55,569 bases of DNA from Cyanobacteria bacterium SBLK. GTDB taxonomy: Bacteria > Cyanobacteriota > Cyanobacteriia > Cyanobacteriales > Spirulinaceae. Below the pieces are notes generated by a model. It was not told the DNA's origin and searched no databases. It worked only from the letters and a program-made list of their open reading frames with translations. The position numbers were made by a program, and so were the translations under genes. This document shows, in pieces, positions 47,501-55,352 of the stretch. Each line of letters starts with the position of its first letter. Positions within the stretch are counted from its first letter, which is position 1. Where the stretch lies: the NCBI GenBank assembly GCA_017746715.1, contig JAGHZQ010000003.1, positions 1 to 55,569 of the forward strand. The letters run 5' to 3'.

Positions 47501-49987
47501 ACTGGGAAAAAATTATTGATGCAGTTGAATGCCTGGGAACTCAAGGCTAAAATTTTTATGATTTTTAATACCTTTATCATTCATTGGCAAGAACATCTCA
47601 ATCAAAATTTTAATCCTTTACTAGAAGGTTATCAAAGCGGACTGGAAACTGGAGATATTGAATTTGCAACCTACTGTTTGGGGATTTACAATAATAGTTT
47701 GTTTTTTACTGGGAAAAATCTGGATAGGGCACAACGAGATATTAATAACTATGCAAAAAAAATCGAACAACTTCAGCAAAAACAAGCCCTCTATCGGGTT
47801 CGACACCTTCAAAATATTATCGCTAAACTCCTCGGGCAAGCCGAAGTCTCTCCCGGTATTGAGGGAAACCCTTATAATGAAGAAGAATTGATAAACTTAC
47901 AACGAAAAGAAAGCGATCGCGGGGCTCTAGGTTATCTATACATTCTGAAATTACAATTTTATTATTGGCTGGCATCTTATACGGATGCAGAAATCAATCG
48001 ATTGAAAGCAGAGGAGTATCTCGATAGCATTCGCGGTGGTTATGTTTCCTCGCTTTTTTATTTTTATGGGTCTCTTTCTTGTTTGTCTATTTATGCCGAT
48101 ACTCCTCAAGACAGGCAAAAATCATTGTTGAATAGAGTTCGCAACTATCAAAAAAAAATTAAAAAATGGGCGTGTCACGCTCCGATGAATTTCTTGCATA
48201 AATATCACCTCATAGAAGCCGAACGCTATCGCATTCTCGAACAATACGAACTTGCCAGCGACTTTTACGATCGCGCCATTCAGGGTGCAAAAGAAAACCA
48301 CTACATCCAAGAAGAAGCGATCGCCAACGAACGAGCGGGACAATTTTATCTTGCTCGCGAAAAAGAAGCGATCGCTCGCACGTATTTACAACAGGCTTAT
48401 ATTTGTTATGCTCGTTGGGGGGCAAAAGTCAAAACCCAAAAACTTTTGCAAACTTATCCGCAATGTTTCAGCGCTCCCGTGCGCGAAGCCTTTCTCTCTC
48501 ACATCCGGACGACTATTGCCAGCACTCGCACCGATCGCTCGACGGATACCATTGATTTTGCGAGTATTCTCAAGGCTTCTCGCGCTATAGGCAGCGAGAT
48601 CGTCCTCGATAAGCTCTTGGCAAGAATGATGGGGATTATCATCGAAAATGCCGCCGCACAACGCGGGATTCTCTTGCTCAATCGTAAGGGCATTTGGCAA
48701 ATGGAAGCAGAAATTGCGATCGAACCCGAGAGGGTGGAAGTTTTGCAATCCCAACCCTTCAATGAGCTTGCCCCTTTTTGCCTCCCTAAATCTATTCTCG
48801 TTTATGTTATGCGATCGCGCAAATCTATCGTTCTCGATCGCGCTGCTGAGGAGGGTGACTTTACTAGAGACGAATACTTTAATTCCAGCCACCCTTTGTC
48901 TCTTCTATGTACTCCTCTTTTACATCAGGGAAAACTTATCGGATTGCTTTATCTCGAACATCGCGCGAGCGTCGGTATTTTTAGCCGCGATCGCCTCGAA
49001 GTTCTGCAACTGTTAACTGCCCAAGCGGCGATCGCTCTTGAAAACGCTTTGTTATATGCCAATTTATCTCGAACCAATGCCACCCTCGAGGAAAAAGTGC
49101 AACGGCGCACGAAAGAAATTAACGCCAAAAATCGCGATCTCGAACGAACTCTCGCAGAACTCAAACAAACTCAATCCCAACTCATTCACGCTGAAAAAAT
49201 GTCTGGGATCGGTCAAATGGTGGCAGGAGTTGCCCACGAAATCAATAATCCCATTAGTTTTATTTATAGCAATCTCGATCCGGCTCGCAATTACATTGAA
49301 GATATCTTGTATTTACTCGAACAGTATCGCAAAGAGCATTCGCGACCTTCCTCAAAACTTCAGATTGTAGAGGAAGATATCGATATTGATTTTATTGAAG
49401 AAGATTTACCCAAGCTCCTTGATTCCATGCAAAATGGAGCGCAACGGATCGAGACAATCGTGAAAGGATTGCGAGTTTTTTCACATCTCGATGAAGCCGA
49501 ATATAAAACAATAAACCTGCACGAAAATATTGACAGTACTCTCATGCTTTTACAGCATCGCTTGCGAAAAACTAAAGAATTTGCTGCCATTCAGGTGATT
49601 AAAGAATACAAAGTCGTGCCGCCTATTACCTGCTATGCCAGTCAACTCAATCAAGCCTTTTTCAGCATTATTACCAATGCGATCGATGCCTTGCGAGACG
49701 GCGATCGCAACGCTGCCAAACCGCCCGAAATTCGCATTCGCACGGAAACCCGAGGAGAGAATTGCGTTCGCATTGCGATCGCGGACAATGGGATGGGAAT
49801 GGATGAAGCGACCTGCAAAAAAGTATTCGAGCCGTTTTTTACGACGAAACCCGTGGGAAGCGGAACGGGTTTGGGATTATCGACGACTTATCAAATTATT
49901 GTCGAACATCATCAGGGCGCGATCGCCTGTCGGTCGAAATTGGCAGAGGGAACGGAGTTTATTATTGATATTCCTGCTTGTCGATAA
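44513..49987 (+). CDS. HstK-type hybrid kinase D: Ser/Thr kinase - AAA - GAF - histidine kinase
   Basis: This is an 1824-aa protein; AGAGGA lies 8 nt before the ATG. Domain order is as in A: kinase (VILKTLK, HKDINPSN, IDFGIST, ISPEQTG), AAA (GYSGIGKS near 355, FLDDLQWAD), helical repeats, GAF ([20 protein letters not shown]), coiled coil, and histidine kinase with GVAHEINNP near 1575, NAIDAL, DNGMGMD and GSGTGLGLS. No receiver or DNA-binding domain is present, so the phosphoryl acceptor must be encoded elsewhere. It is closer to A than to B or C. Its C-lobe insert is a heptamer array. It is the last gene of the kinase cluster. Confidence 0.9.
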   Translation: MSGQRQAIASKQLYESGRTFVYRSDRPINGQPVILKTLKPIYTDAENLAWFRREYEIIRRLDGVGAIEAYDFWEDRDRPTIVLEDFGGESLAQLELAGHLNLEEFLELAIAIVDCLARVHEAGIIHKDINPSNIVLNPKTKQVKIIDFGISTARSREVTVFSNANALEGTLAYISPEQTGRMNRAIDDRCDLYSLGVTFYELLAGKLPFQQEDPVELIHAHIAKIPPILQSPVTNHQSPVTSDATPANRIRQGNAHQESYPLLIPTTIVEIVMKLMAKNAEDRYQSAYGLKVDLETCWQQWQRERQIEPFGLGDADRGDRLQIPQKLYGRDEAIMSLLQTFTEGIHRQQPVLCLVKGYSGIGKSTLIAEVYKPVTVRHGFFVSGKFDPLQRDTPYSAIARAFSALVRQLLAESEAELQQWRERLQTALGNNGDTIVEVVPELELIIGQQPKLPELGATESQNRFNLTVQNFLRVFTKRDRPLVLFLDDLQWADSASLQLLQLLMTAPETGYFFAIGAYRDNEVDAAHPLMLALKNIRQGGIEIAEITLNSLPLEEIEKLVGDTLFCSPQQGQPLTQLLQEKTGGNPFFLNEFIKALYSEQLLYFNPREREWQWDIERIRRQEITANVVELLAGKIQKLPLSVRKILQLAACIGNRFDLSTLSEIAAQSPSDTAIALQVAIDRGFLLPLNKSYKLIEAKIKTNVTLPFKFAHDRIQQAAYSLMPDWEKRRIHLLLGRQLLAKTSLEERDENIFSIVNQLNLARRYIVKHREKNELARLNLEAGKKAKASAAWRSAIAYLKTGMELLPPRCWQEPYDLTLELHIEAVEAAYLCGEFETMAQWTELVLKHARTVLDKVRVCETRILSYAAKSQPKRALDTALDILALLGVKFPQKPRKLHLLLALGKLNLALANKQPEYLIHLPPMKNPIKLAALRILAGVLPAAYFTSPEFFGLIILKQVSLSLQYGNAPLSAYGYCNYGLMLAGVLGFVKTGYRFGITGKKLLMQLNAWELKAKIFMIFNTFIIHWQEHLNQNFNPLLEGYQSGLETGDIEFATYCLGIYNNSLFFTGKNLDRAQRDINNYAKKIEQLQQKQALYRVRHLQNIIAKLLGQAEVSPGIEGNPYNEEELINLQRKESDRGALGYLYILKLQFYYWLASYTDAEINRLKAEEYLDSIRGGYVSSLFYFYGSLSCLSIYADTPQDRQKSLLNRVRNYQKKIKKWACHAPMNFLHKYHLIEAERYRILEQYELASDFYDRAIQGAKENHYIQEEAIANERAGQFYLAREKEAIARTYLQQAYICYARWGAKVKTQKLLQTYPQCFSAPVREAFLSHIRTTIASTRTDRSTDTIDFASILKASRAIGSEIVLDKLLARMMGIIIENAAAQRGILLLNRKGIWQMEAEIAIEPERVEVLQSQPFNELAPFCLPKSILVYVMRSRKSIVLDRAAEEGDFTRDEYFNSSHPLSLLCTPLLHQGKLIGLLYLEHRASVGIFSRDRLEVLQLLTAQAAIALENALLYANLSRTNATLEEKVQRRTKEINAKNRDLERTLAELKQTQSQLIHAEKMSGIGQMVAGVAHEINNPISFIYSNLDPARNYIEDILYLLEQYRKEHSRPSSKLQIVEEDIDIDFIEEDLPKLLDSMQNGAQRIETIVKGLRVFSHLDEAEYKTINLHENIDSTLMLLQHRLRKTKEFAAIQVIKEYKVVPPITCYASQLNQAFFSIITNAIDALRDGDRNAAKPPEIRIRTETRGENCVRIAIADNGMGMDEATCKKVFEPFFTTKPVGSGTGLGLSTTYQIIVEHHQGAIACRSKLAEGTEFIIDIPACR
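45200..45237 (+). repeat. In-frame heptamer (STRR) array in kinase D
   Basis: Five consecutive 7-mers, CAGTCAC, CAGTCAC, CAATCAT, CAGTCAC, CAGTTAC, plus CAG, are translated as QSPVTNHQSPVTS. Heptamer arrays are normally intergenic in cyanobacteria, and similar 7-mer arrays lie at 28343, 50385 and 53388 here. Three units keep the reading frame. Confidence 0.8.
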
Positions 49988-50145
49988 GAGCGTCGGGGGC
50001 GTTGGGAGCAAGAGAGGATGCGATCGCTTGGGGGAATAGTCTGGCGATTTCTGCCTGTCTGCGATCTTGTGAGAGATTGTCCCCGAGCTTGTCGAATTTC
50101 CGGGAAGATGATAGGAGTAGAGGGAAAAAAGTTTTTGCGATCGCG

Positions 50146-50349
50146 ATGAAAGAGTTTTTTGAAAATGTTTTGCGCTATCAGCGCTACTTTATCACCATTA
50201 CATTAGGAATATTCTTTGCTCTCTTTGGCTGGCTCAAACCTTTGTTAAAGAATCCCGTCACGGCAGTTGCCCTGATTGGTTTCTTGATTAGCGTTTCAAT
50301 TTTTGTGATTTTAACCTTGAGAGCAATGTTGGGTTTATCGGCACTTTAA
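50146..50349 (+). CDS. ycf33: Ycf33 / DUF751 family small membrane protein
   Basis: The ATG at 50146 gives 67 aa; the longer upstream frame is not protein-like. The pattern FFENVLRYQRYFITITLGIFFALF...LKPLLKNPVTAVALIGFL...LRAMLGLSAL is that of DUF751, also encoded in algal plastids as ycf33, with two transmembrane helices. It is conserved in cyanobacteria. Its function is not established, and thylakoid location is inferred. It lies 55 bp before rbfA in the same direction. Confidence 0.9.
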   Translation: MKEFFENVLRYQRYFITITLGIFFALFGWLKPLLKNPVTAVALIGFLISVSIFVILTLRAMLGLSAL

Positions 50350-50384
50350 GGCAAAGAAAGGGGATTTGCTTTAAAATCAAGAAA

Positions 50385-50405
50385 TTGATAATTGATAATT
50401 AATAA
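50385..50405 (+). repeat. Heptamer array abutting the rbfA start codon
   Basis: TTGATAA, TTGATAA, TTAATAA run directly into the ATG of rbfA, which leaves that gene without a visible Shine-Dalgarno. The same 7-mer family is found at 53388. Confidence 0.6.
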
Positions 50406-50806
50406 TGGCTAACAGTCGTCGAATTTCTAAGGTTTCTTCTTTAATCAAGCGCGAAGTCAGCCAACTTCTATTCAATGGAATTAAAGACGATCGCGTTGGT
50501 GCGGGCATGGTTAGCGTAACGGATGTAGATGTTTCGGGGGATTTGCAACACGCAAAAATTTTTGTCAGCATTTACGGCACAGAAGAAGTCAGAACCCAAA
50601 CGATGGAAGGGTTGCACGCTTCAACAGGCTTCGTGCGTCGGGAACTCGGCCATCGAGTGCGGTTGCGCCGCACCCCAGAAGTGACCTTTATTGAAGATCG
50701 CTCTCTCGAACGCGGCGATCGCATGATTCATTTATTAGAACAAATAGAACAGCAAGATCGCGATCGCAAATCTACGAGTAATGAGCCAACAACCAAAAAC
50801 CAGTAA
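50405..50806 (+). CDS. rbfA: Ribosome-binding factor A
   Basis: This is a 133-aa protein. The KH-type fold of RbfA is clear: [18 protein letters not shown], the [23 protein letters not shown] strand region, [24 protein letters not shown], and a C-terminal tail extending to about residue 120. It binds the 30S subunit during late maturation of 16S rRNA and is needed at low temperature. Its last 26 bp overlap the start of the hexosaminidase gene. Upstream is ycf33. Confidence 0.95.
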   Translation: MANSRRISKVSSLIKREVSQLLFNGIKDDRVGAGMVSVTDVDVSGDLQHAKIFVSIYGTEEVRTQTMEGLHASTGFVRRELGHRVRLRRTPEVTFIEDRSLERGDRMIHLLEQIEQQDRDRKSTSNEPTTKNQ

Positions 50807-52400
50807 CCGACAACTTATTGCCCAGATGTTAGTCGTGCGGGCATCCGGTCATTTATTTGACGAACAAATTCGCTACCCGGTTTGGGAAGCGACCAATCAA
50901 CAATTACGGTATTGGCTTGCCGAGCTCAATGTTGGCGGTGTTATTTTGTTGGGAGGCAGTGCCGTTGAGTTGGCGGCGCGATCGCGTCAGTTGCAAAATT
51001 GGGCAAAAACCCCCCTGTTGATTGCGGCGGATATTGAAGAGGGGGTCGGACAGCGCTTTCCAGGAGCGACCTGGTTTCCTCCTCCAATGGCACTGAGCGC
51101 GATCGCCGACAAGATAACTGCGAAAAAATGCGCCGCAGAAATGGGAAAAACTACGGCACGAGAGAGCCTTGCTAGTGGAATCAACTGGATTCTCGCCCCT
51201 GTTGTCGATGTCAATAACAATCCCGACAATCCCGTTATTAATATTCGCGCCTTTGGCGATACCCCGGAAACTGTCGCGGAACTGGCAGAGGCATTTATTT
51301 CTGGCTGCCAGCAGTACCCCGTTTTAACCACTGCCAAGCATTTTCCCGGTCACGGGGATACAGCAGTTGATTCCCATTTGGCACTCCCCGCGATCGCTCA
51401 TGCCGAAAATCGCTTGCGAGCAGTCGAATTAGTTCCCTTTCAAAGGGCGATCGCCGCAGGAGTCGATAGCGTCATGACGGCTCATTTGCGAGTTTTGGCA
51501 TGGGATGGAGATGTTCCGGCAACTCTCTCTTATGCCATTCTCACGGAACGATTGCGGCAAAAACTGGGGTTTGAGGGCTTAATCGTTACGGATGCTCTGG
51601 TCATGGCTGGGGTTGCCAAAATTACCGATCCCGAAGAGGTTTGCTTAAGAGCGATTGAAGCCGGTGCCGATATTTTATTGATGCCGGCCAATCCCGAGAA
51701 AGCCATTGAAGCGATCGAGCGTGCCATCCAAAGCGGACGAATTTCCCGCGATCGCATTTGCGCCTCCGTCGAGCGCATTCGCACGGCTAAAGCCAAAATT
51801 ATAAATCTTCAAGAAAGTTCGCACTCAAAAAATAAAACAGCAATCTCGCTCTCCTTCGATTCCGCACAATTTTACACGCCTCGCGATCGCCAAACCGTCG
51901 CGACAATCCTGGGAGAATCCCTACAGAAAGGCGGCAATTTACCTTTTCTGCCTTCACTCATACCTCATGAGGGAATTAACGCGATCGTCGTTCCCTACCT
52001 CCTCGGCAATGATTTTCTCGACCTTCACGTTCCAGCCGTCACCATTCCCCAACAATTCGGTTACAAACTACAACTTTTAGAACTCCAAAATTTGCAGCAA
52101 CTGCTCAATTGCTCGTCCATTGCCCTACAACTGTTTCTGCGCGGGAATCCCTTTCGCGGTAGGGCAAGTTTAACCCCCGAATCTAAATCGGTACTTAAAA
52201 GTTTATTAAGAAACGGTAAAGTCGAGGCCCTTGCCCTATACGGTAGTCCTTATATTGTTGAGTGGCTGTTACCCACCTTAGAACCCCATATTCCTTGGAC
52301 GTTTTCTTACGGTCAAATGCCCGCCGCGCAAAAGATAGCGTGGGAATCCTTGTTGGGTTCGCAAACAGCAGACAATCTTCGGCAAGATGCTTTTATATAA
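50781..52400 (+). CDS. nagZ: Glycoside hydrolase family 3 beta-N-acetylhexosaminidase (NagZ-like)
   Basis: This is a 539-aa protein, longer than the ~340 aa of proteobacterial NagZ because of a C-terminal extension of about 190 residues. The catalytic barrel shows [34 protein letters not shown], the NagZ loop [18 protein letters not shown] with the His acid/base dyad, and the nucleophile Asp in [13 protein letters not shown]. It probably removes N-acetylglucosamine from peptidoglycan fragments during wall recycling. No signal peptide is evident. It overlaps rbfA by 26 bp, so the two are translationally coupled. Confidence 0.85.
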   Translation: MSQQPKTSNRQLIAQMLVVRASGHLFDEQIRYPVWEATNQQLRYWLAELNVGGVILLGGSAVELAARSRQLQNWAKTPLLIAADIEEGVGQRFPGATWFPPPMALSAIADKITAKKCAAEMGKTTARESLASGINWILAPVVDVNNNPDNPVINIRAFGDTPETVAELAEAFISGCQQYPVLTTAKHFPGHGDTAVDSHLALPAIAHAENRLRAVELVPFQRAIAAGVDSVMTAHLRVLAWDGDVPATLSYAILTERLRQKLGFEGLIVTDALVMAGVAKITDPEEVCLRAIEAGADILLMPANPEKAIEAIERAIQSGRISRDRICASVERIRTAKAKIINLQESSHSKNKTAISLSFDSAQFYTPRDRQTVATILGESLQKGGNLPFLPSLIPHEGINAIVVPYLLGNDFLDLHVPAVTIPQQFGYKLQLLELQNLQQLLNCSSIALQLFLRGNPFRGRASLTPESKSVLKSLLRNGKVEALALYGSPYIVEWLLPTLEPHIPWTFSYGQMPAAQKIAWESLLGSQTADNLRQDAFI

Positions 52401-52612
52401 CTTCTATTAATCTTTTGCCGAGAGAATTTATCGCTTTTCCCTCATTTTGGGAAAGCAGCAAAAGGTGCTTTGTGTCTTCTTCCCAATGGATTAATTTTCC
52501 TCATGCCGCACTTATCTCGATCTCAATCCAGTTTTAGAATTCTTATGTGGCTATGCGATCGAACTGTAACTCCTTATACTGAATTAAGCACGGTTATTCC
52601 GAAAGGGATTGC

Positions 52613-52634
52613 TTGACATTATTGCTGCTTGACA
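52613..52634 (+). promoter_or_regulatory. Repeated TTGACA hexamers upstream of the DUF4327 gene
   Basis: Two perfect -35 hexamers 16 bp apart (GCTTGACATT repeated), followed by a degenerate third (CTCGACATC), lie in the 278-bp gap after nagZ. A CATAAC at 52650 is a weak -10 for the second hexamer. The gap otherwise shows only a small TTTCCC/GGGAAA hairpin near 52436. Confidence 0.4.
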
Positions 52635-52678
52635 TTGCCGCTCGACATCCATAACAAGGCTCGCTTAGTAGGTGAATT

Positions 52679-52945
52679 ATGACTGTTCAAACTTTAACAT
52701 CTGCCCCCTCCGTTCTTTCGTCTGCCTCTTCGGTTTTTCATTATTCCATTGAACTTCTGCAAGATGAAGCAAGGGAATTGGTGGATAGAGGAGTGGTGAG
52801 CCGCCAACAACCCATTTACGTTCTCTGCCAACATATTCCCGCTCGTGAATGGATTTATGTCGAATGCGAGTTAGAGAAATGCGAATATTTACTTCGCGAT
52901 CGCATTGGCGATTTGATTGGTTCGGAAACTTGGGAAAATGACTAA
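52679..52945 (+). CDS. DUF4327 family protein
   Basis: This is an 88-aa cyanobacteria-specific protein with the conserved core YSIELLQDEARELVDRG, VSRQQPIYVLCQHIPAREW and VECELEKCEYLLRDRIGDLIG. AGGTGA precedes the ATG. The family function is unknown. The protein is soluble, has conserved cysteines at CQ and CE, and no partner is evident in the neighbourhood. Confidence 0.9.
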   Translation: MTVQTLTSAPSVLSSASSVFHYSIELLQDEARELVDRGVVSRQQPIYVLCQHIPAREWIYVECELEKCEYLLRDRIGDLIGSETWEND

Positions 52946-53035
52946 AAAAATTATCGAGTTGTTTTAATTCCCTCGAAGGATCGATCCCAAAAGATTCGAT
53001 TTGCAATTCAATTTTACCCCCTCGATCTCGCTCTC

Positions 53036-53383
53036 CTAGGCTGCTTGTTCTAAGTAGGAATTGATATCCTCTATCAATTGAGTCAGTTCTGCCTCTGTCG
53101 TCAGGCGCAAGCGCTCATCTCGCACGGTAATGAGAACCTTGGCAGCAAAAGGTGTGGCATAAATATTAGGATTGCAAAAAACTTCCAGAAAAACATCCCC
53201 CGCATACCGATACTCCATGTTAGGTTGAGGGGATGTTTTTTTGACTCCGGCGGCTCTTTCCGAGGCGATCGCTTTTAAGGTTTGCATGAGTTTTTGTATT
53301 TCTGCTTTGAGTGCTTTGGCAGAATCCGGCGCGAATTTGAAGGTAACGGCACCTTGCGTTAAATTAAGAGTAAGTTGGCTCAT
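53036..53383 (-). CDS. Conserved hypothetical protein
   Basis: This is a 115-aa protein I do not recognise. It begins SQLTLNLTQGAVTFKFAPDSAKALKAEIQKLM, has a polar middle with MEYRYAGDVFLEVFCNPN, and ends in an acidic helix (LTTEAELTQLIEDINSYLEQAA). It has no membrane segment or signal peptide. The codon use and low-gap context support a real gene. A heptamer array lies just before its start. Confidence 0.6.
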   Translation of the reverse strand: MSQLTLNLTQGAVTFKFAPDSAKALKAEIQKLMQTLKAIASERAAGVKKTSPQPNMEYRYAGDVFLEVFCNPNIYATPFAAKVLITVRDERLRLTTEAELTQLIEDINSYLEQAA

Positions 53384-53387
53384 TTAA

Positions 53388-53429
53388 TTGATAATTGATA
53401 GTTGATAGTTGATAATTAATAGTTGATAG
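53388..53429 (+). repeat. Six-unit heptamer (STRR) array
   Basis: TTGATAA, TTGATAG, TTGATAG, TTGATAA, TTAATAG, TTGATAG lie between the divergent hypothetical gene and the CDF gene. It is the same family as the array before rbfA. Confidence 0.8.
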
Positions 53430-53571
53430 TTTTGCCGATTTTGGGATTGCTTGTTGAGGTGTAACCCGCTCGTTTTTGAGCTCCTGAAGCAATTTATCAG
53501 AGAACGATCGCTTTTTGGCTTTCCTTCATAAAAATCAACAAATGGGCTTGATTGCCTAATTTCTTACCGCA

Positions 53572-54477
53572 ATGCAAGATAACCGTGCAGAAGTTCGTCG
53601 AGTTTTACTTCTAACGTTGGGACTCAATCTTACCGTGATGGGTCTCAAAGGGTTCGTTGGTTTTGTTACGGGATCGCTGAGCTTGCAAGCCGATGCGCTT
53701 CATAGCGTGACGGATAGCGCTAATAATATTTTAGGATTGGTCGCCAGCAATTTTTCTTCCCCTCGACCCGATCGCGATCATCCCTACGGACACCAAAAAT
53801 ATGAAGCACTCGGCGCATTGGGTATTGCTGCCTTTTTGGGGATCGCCTGTTTTGAGATTTTGCAAAATGCGATCGCTCGTCTATTTGAGGGATTGAATCC
53901 TATCGAGGTTTCGGCGATAGAACTGGGATTTTTACTCGTAGTTTTGGGGATTAATATTTTTGTGGCATTCTACGAGCGCAGGGTGGGAAAGCGCGTTGGG
54001 AGTCCGATTCTCATTGCCGATGCCAAACATACGATGAGCGATATTTGGGTGACGATCGCGGTTTTGGGGGGCTTATTCGGCGTTTGGCAGGGAGGACTTT
54101 GGGGCTGGCCGCAGTTCCAATGGTTGGATGTCGTTCTTTCCTTTCCCGTTGCTTTGTTGGTTTTTTGGAGCGGTTGGGAAGTCTTAAAAGAGAATTTGCC
54201 GTGGTTGGTCGATCGCATGGCGATCGCGCCAGAAACCATTTACGAAGTTGCAACGAGTGTACCTGGAGTGAGAAACTGTCACGCGATCGCTTCTCGGGGG
54301 GTTTTGGGGCGGCAGGTTTTTATTGAAATGCACCTCATTGTCGATGCGCCGGATGTAGAAACCGCTCATAAAATTACTGAGAAAGTAGAGACGCTTTTGG
54401 AGAAACGATTTGCCCCCGCACGCATTCTCATCCATGTAGAGCCGCCGCGTTACCAGAGCGATCGTCTCAGCTATTAA
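53572..54477 (+). CDS. Cation diffusion facilitator (CDF) family transporter
   Basis: This is a 301-aa protein with about six transmembrane helices. The CDF metal sites are visible: ADALHSVTDSANN in TM2 and DAKHTMSD in TM5 (His/Asp quartet), with the DHPYGHQKYEALG loop between TM2 and TM3. A C-terminal cytoplasmic ferredoxin-like domain (VPGVRNCHAIASRGVLGRQVFIEMHLIVD ... ILIHVEPP) follows. It probably exports Zn2+ or a related divalent cation by proton exchange. The HxxxD type in TM2 leaves the exact metal open. Confidence 0.9.
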   Translation: MQDNRAEVRRVLLLTLGLNLTVMGLKGFVGFVTGSLSLQADALHSVTDSANNILGLVASNFSSPRPDRDHPYGHQKYEALGALGIAAFLGIACFEILQNAIARLFEGLNPIEVSAIELGFLLVVLGINIFVAFYERRVGKRVGSPILIADAKHTMSDIWVTIAVLGGLFGVWQGGLWGWPQFQWLDVVLSFPVALLVFWSGWEVLKENLPWLVDRMAIAPETIYEVATSVPGVRNCHAIASRGVLGRQVFIEMHLIVDAPDVETAHKITEKVETLLEKRFAPARILIHVEPPRYQSDRLSY

Positions 54478-54500
54478 CCAGTTACCAGTTAGAGAATAGT

Positions 54501-54572
54501 AATTCCACAGTGCAACCGTGAGTTATCCACAATATTACTGCTTTTTCCACAGATTTTCCCACGTTTTCCACA
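54501..54572 (+). other. Phased DnaA-box array (candidate replication origin or DnaA-binding site)
   Basis: Boxes on one strand are spaced about two helical turns apart: AATTCCACA (54501, weak), TTATCCACA (54523, perfect E. coli-type), TTTTCCACA (54543, cyanobacterial consensus) and TTTTCCACA (54564), with a further TTTTCCCAC at 54554. AT-rich DNA follows directly. This fits an oriC-like module or a DnaA-controlled promoter. Confidence 0.6.
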
Positions 54573-54578
54573 GATTTA

Positions 54579-54655
54579 GGGTTATAATAACCCCTTTAAT
54601 ACCAATTCTTAACAAATTCGTTGGTGAATATTAATTGAATTAATCTTAGGACGAA
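54579..54655. other. AT-rich stretch next to the DnaA boxes (possible unwinding element)
   Basis: It begins with the palindrome GGGTTATAATAACCC, which contains TATAAT, and continues with about 60 bp of very AT-rich DNA (AATATTAATTGAATTAATC). Its placement beside the box array is as expected for a DNA unwinding element; an alternative is a promoter. Confidence 0.4.
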
Positions 54656-54657
54656 TC

Positions 54658-54686
54658 GGGGAAACGAGCAAGATGTTCGTCTCCCC
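54658..54686 (+). terminator. Imperfect hairpin downstream of the CDF gene
   Basis: GGGGA...ACGA...CA pairs with TG...TCGT...TCCCC with small mismatches, followed by a T-containing tract (CATTTT). It may terminate CDF transcription, although it is about 180 bp from the stop. Confidence 0.35.
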
Positions 54687-54745
54687 TCATTTTAAAGATT
54701 CAGGACTTACGCAGTGTCACTCAATTTCGCCCCCTTAGCCCCCCT

Positions 54746-54850
54746 TGATAAGAGGGGAGAATTACGGAGGCCTCTTTTCATAAGAGGGAAGGATTCAGAA
54801 GCCTCCCGTTTGATGAGAGACAAATCCGGAAGTCTCTCTTATCAAGGAGG
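54746..54850. repeat. Three degenerate ~32-bp tandem repeats with inverted ends
   Basis: Units start TGATAAGAGGGGAG, TCATAAGAGGGAAGG and TGATGAGAGACAAAT and each contains GGAGGCCTCT- or GAAGCCTCC-like sequence. The outer parts CCCCCTTGATAAG and CTTATCAAGGAGG are inverted to each other. It is an intergenic repeat of the same type as the palindrome inside kinase A. It is not CRISPR: the units are contiguous, diverged, and lack spacers. Confidence 0.6.
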
Positions 54851-54867
54851 ATTTAGGGGAATCCCAA

Positions 54868-55323
54868 TTACTGCAAGCGATCCAAAGTCCGGTATTGAAT
54901 CGCCTCGGCAACGTGTTGAGATTTTATATCCTCCTCTCCTGCTAAATCCGCGATCGTCCGAGATACCTTGAGAATGCGATCCATCGCTCGCGCCGACAAT
55001 CCCAACTTGCGAATCGCCATTTCTAATAAATTGCGGCTGGCATCATCTAACGGGCAAAACTGTTGTAAATGCCGACTCTTCATATCCGCATTGCAGCGAA
55101 TTGTCGTATCGTCCCCGAAGCGTTTTCGAGCGCGATCGCGGGCAATTTCCACTCGTTCTCGAATCGATTCCGAAGGTTCGCCGCTTGCCTGTCGCGTCAT
55201 TTCCTCCGGTTTCAAACGATTCACTGCCACTTGTAAATCGATGCGATCCATTAACGGACCCGATAATTTTGCCCAGTAATTCTCTCGTTGGCGAGGGGAA
55301 GATATACAAAAGCAGGTGTAATT
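54868..55323 (-). pseudogene. comM: 5'-truncated comM (YifB / Mg-chelatase-like AAA ATPase), C-terminal part
   Basis: The open frame gives about 151 residues, against roughly 500 for intact ComM. It contains the end of the AAA module and the whole Mg_chelatase_C domain: SPRQRENYW, KLSGPLMDRIDLQVAV (sensor-type region), ESIRERVEIARDRARKRFG, LGLSARAMDRILKVSRTIADLAG and HVAEAIQYR. Homology begins near CFCISSPRQ and is preceded by an in-frame TAA three codons earlier; the Walker A and B parts are absent. Directly upstream are a terminator and another gene. ComM is a branch-migration helicase used in natural transformation and a known integration site of genomic islands in other bacteria. The fragment is very likely non-functional unless the 5' part lies across an inserted element. 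Confidence 0.75.
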
Positions 55324-55326
55324 TTA

Positions 55327-55350
55327 AAAGTGGCGAAATTCCGCCACTTT
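55327..55350 (-). terminator. Intrinsic terminator of the gene at the right edge
   Basis: A 9-bp perfect stem (AAAGTGGCG / CGCCACTTT, 6-nt loop) lies 2 nt after the stop of the partial gene and is followed on the - strand by TTAAAATT. It marks the end of that transcription unit, immediately before the comM fragment. Confidence 0.7.
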
Positions 55351-55352
55351 AT

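Noticed and set aside
30744..49987. Kinases B and C as pseudogenes of the full-length type
   Set aside because: Both frames are open over more than 1300 codons, with intact kinase and Walker motifs and proper stops, so they look like functional short forms.
49978..50145. Longer frame upstream of ycf33
   Set aside because: The DUF751 family starts at MKEFFENV; upstream codons are low-complexity shadow sequence.
54746..54850. Tandem ~32-bp units considered as a short CRISPR array
   Set aside because: The units are contiguous and diverged, with no constant repeat alternating with unique spacers, and no cas gene is nearby.
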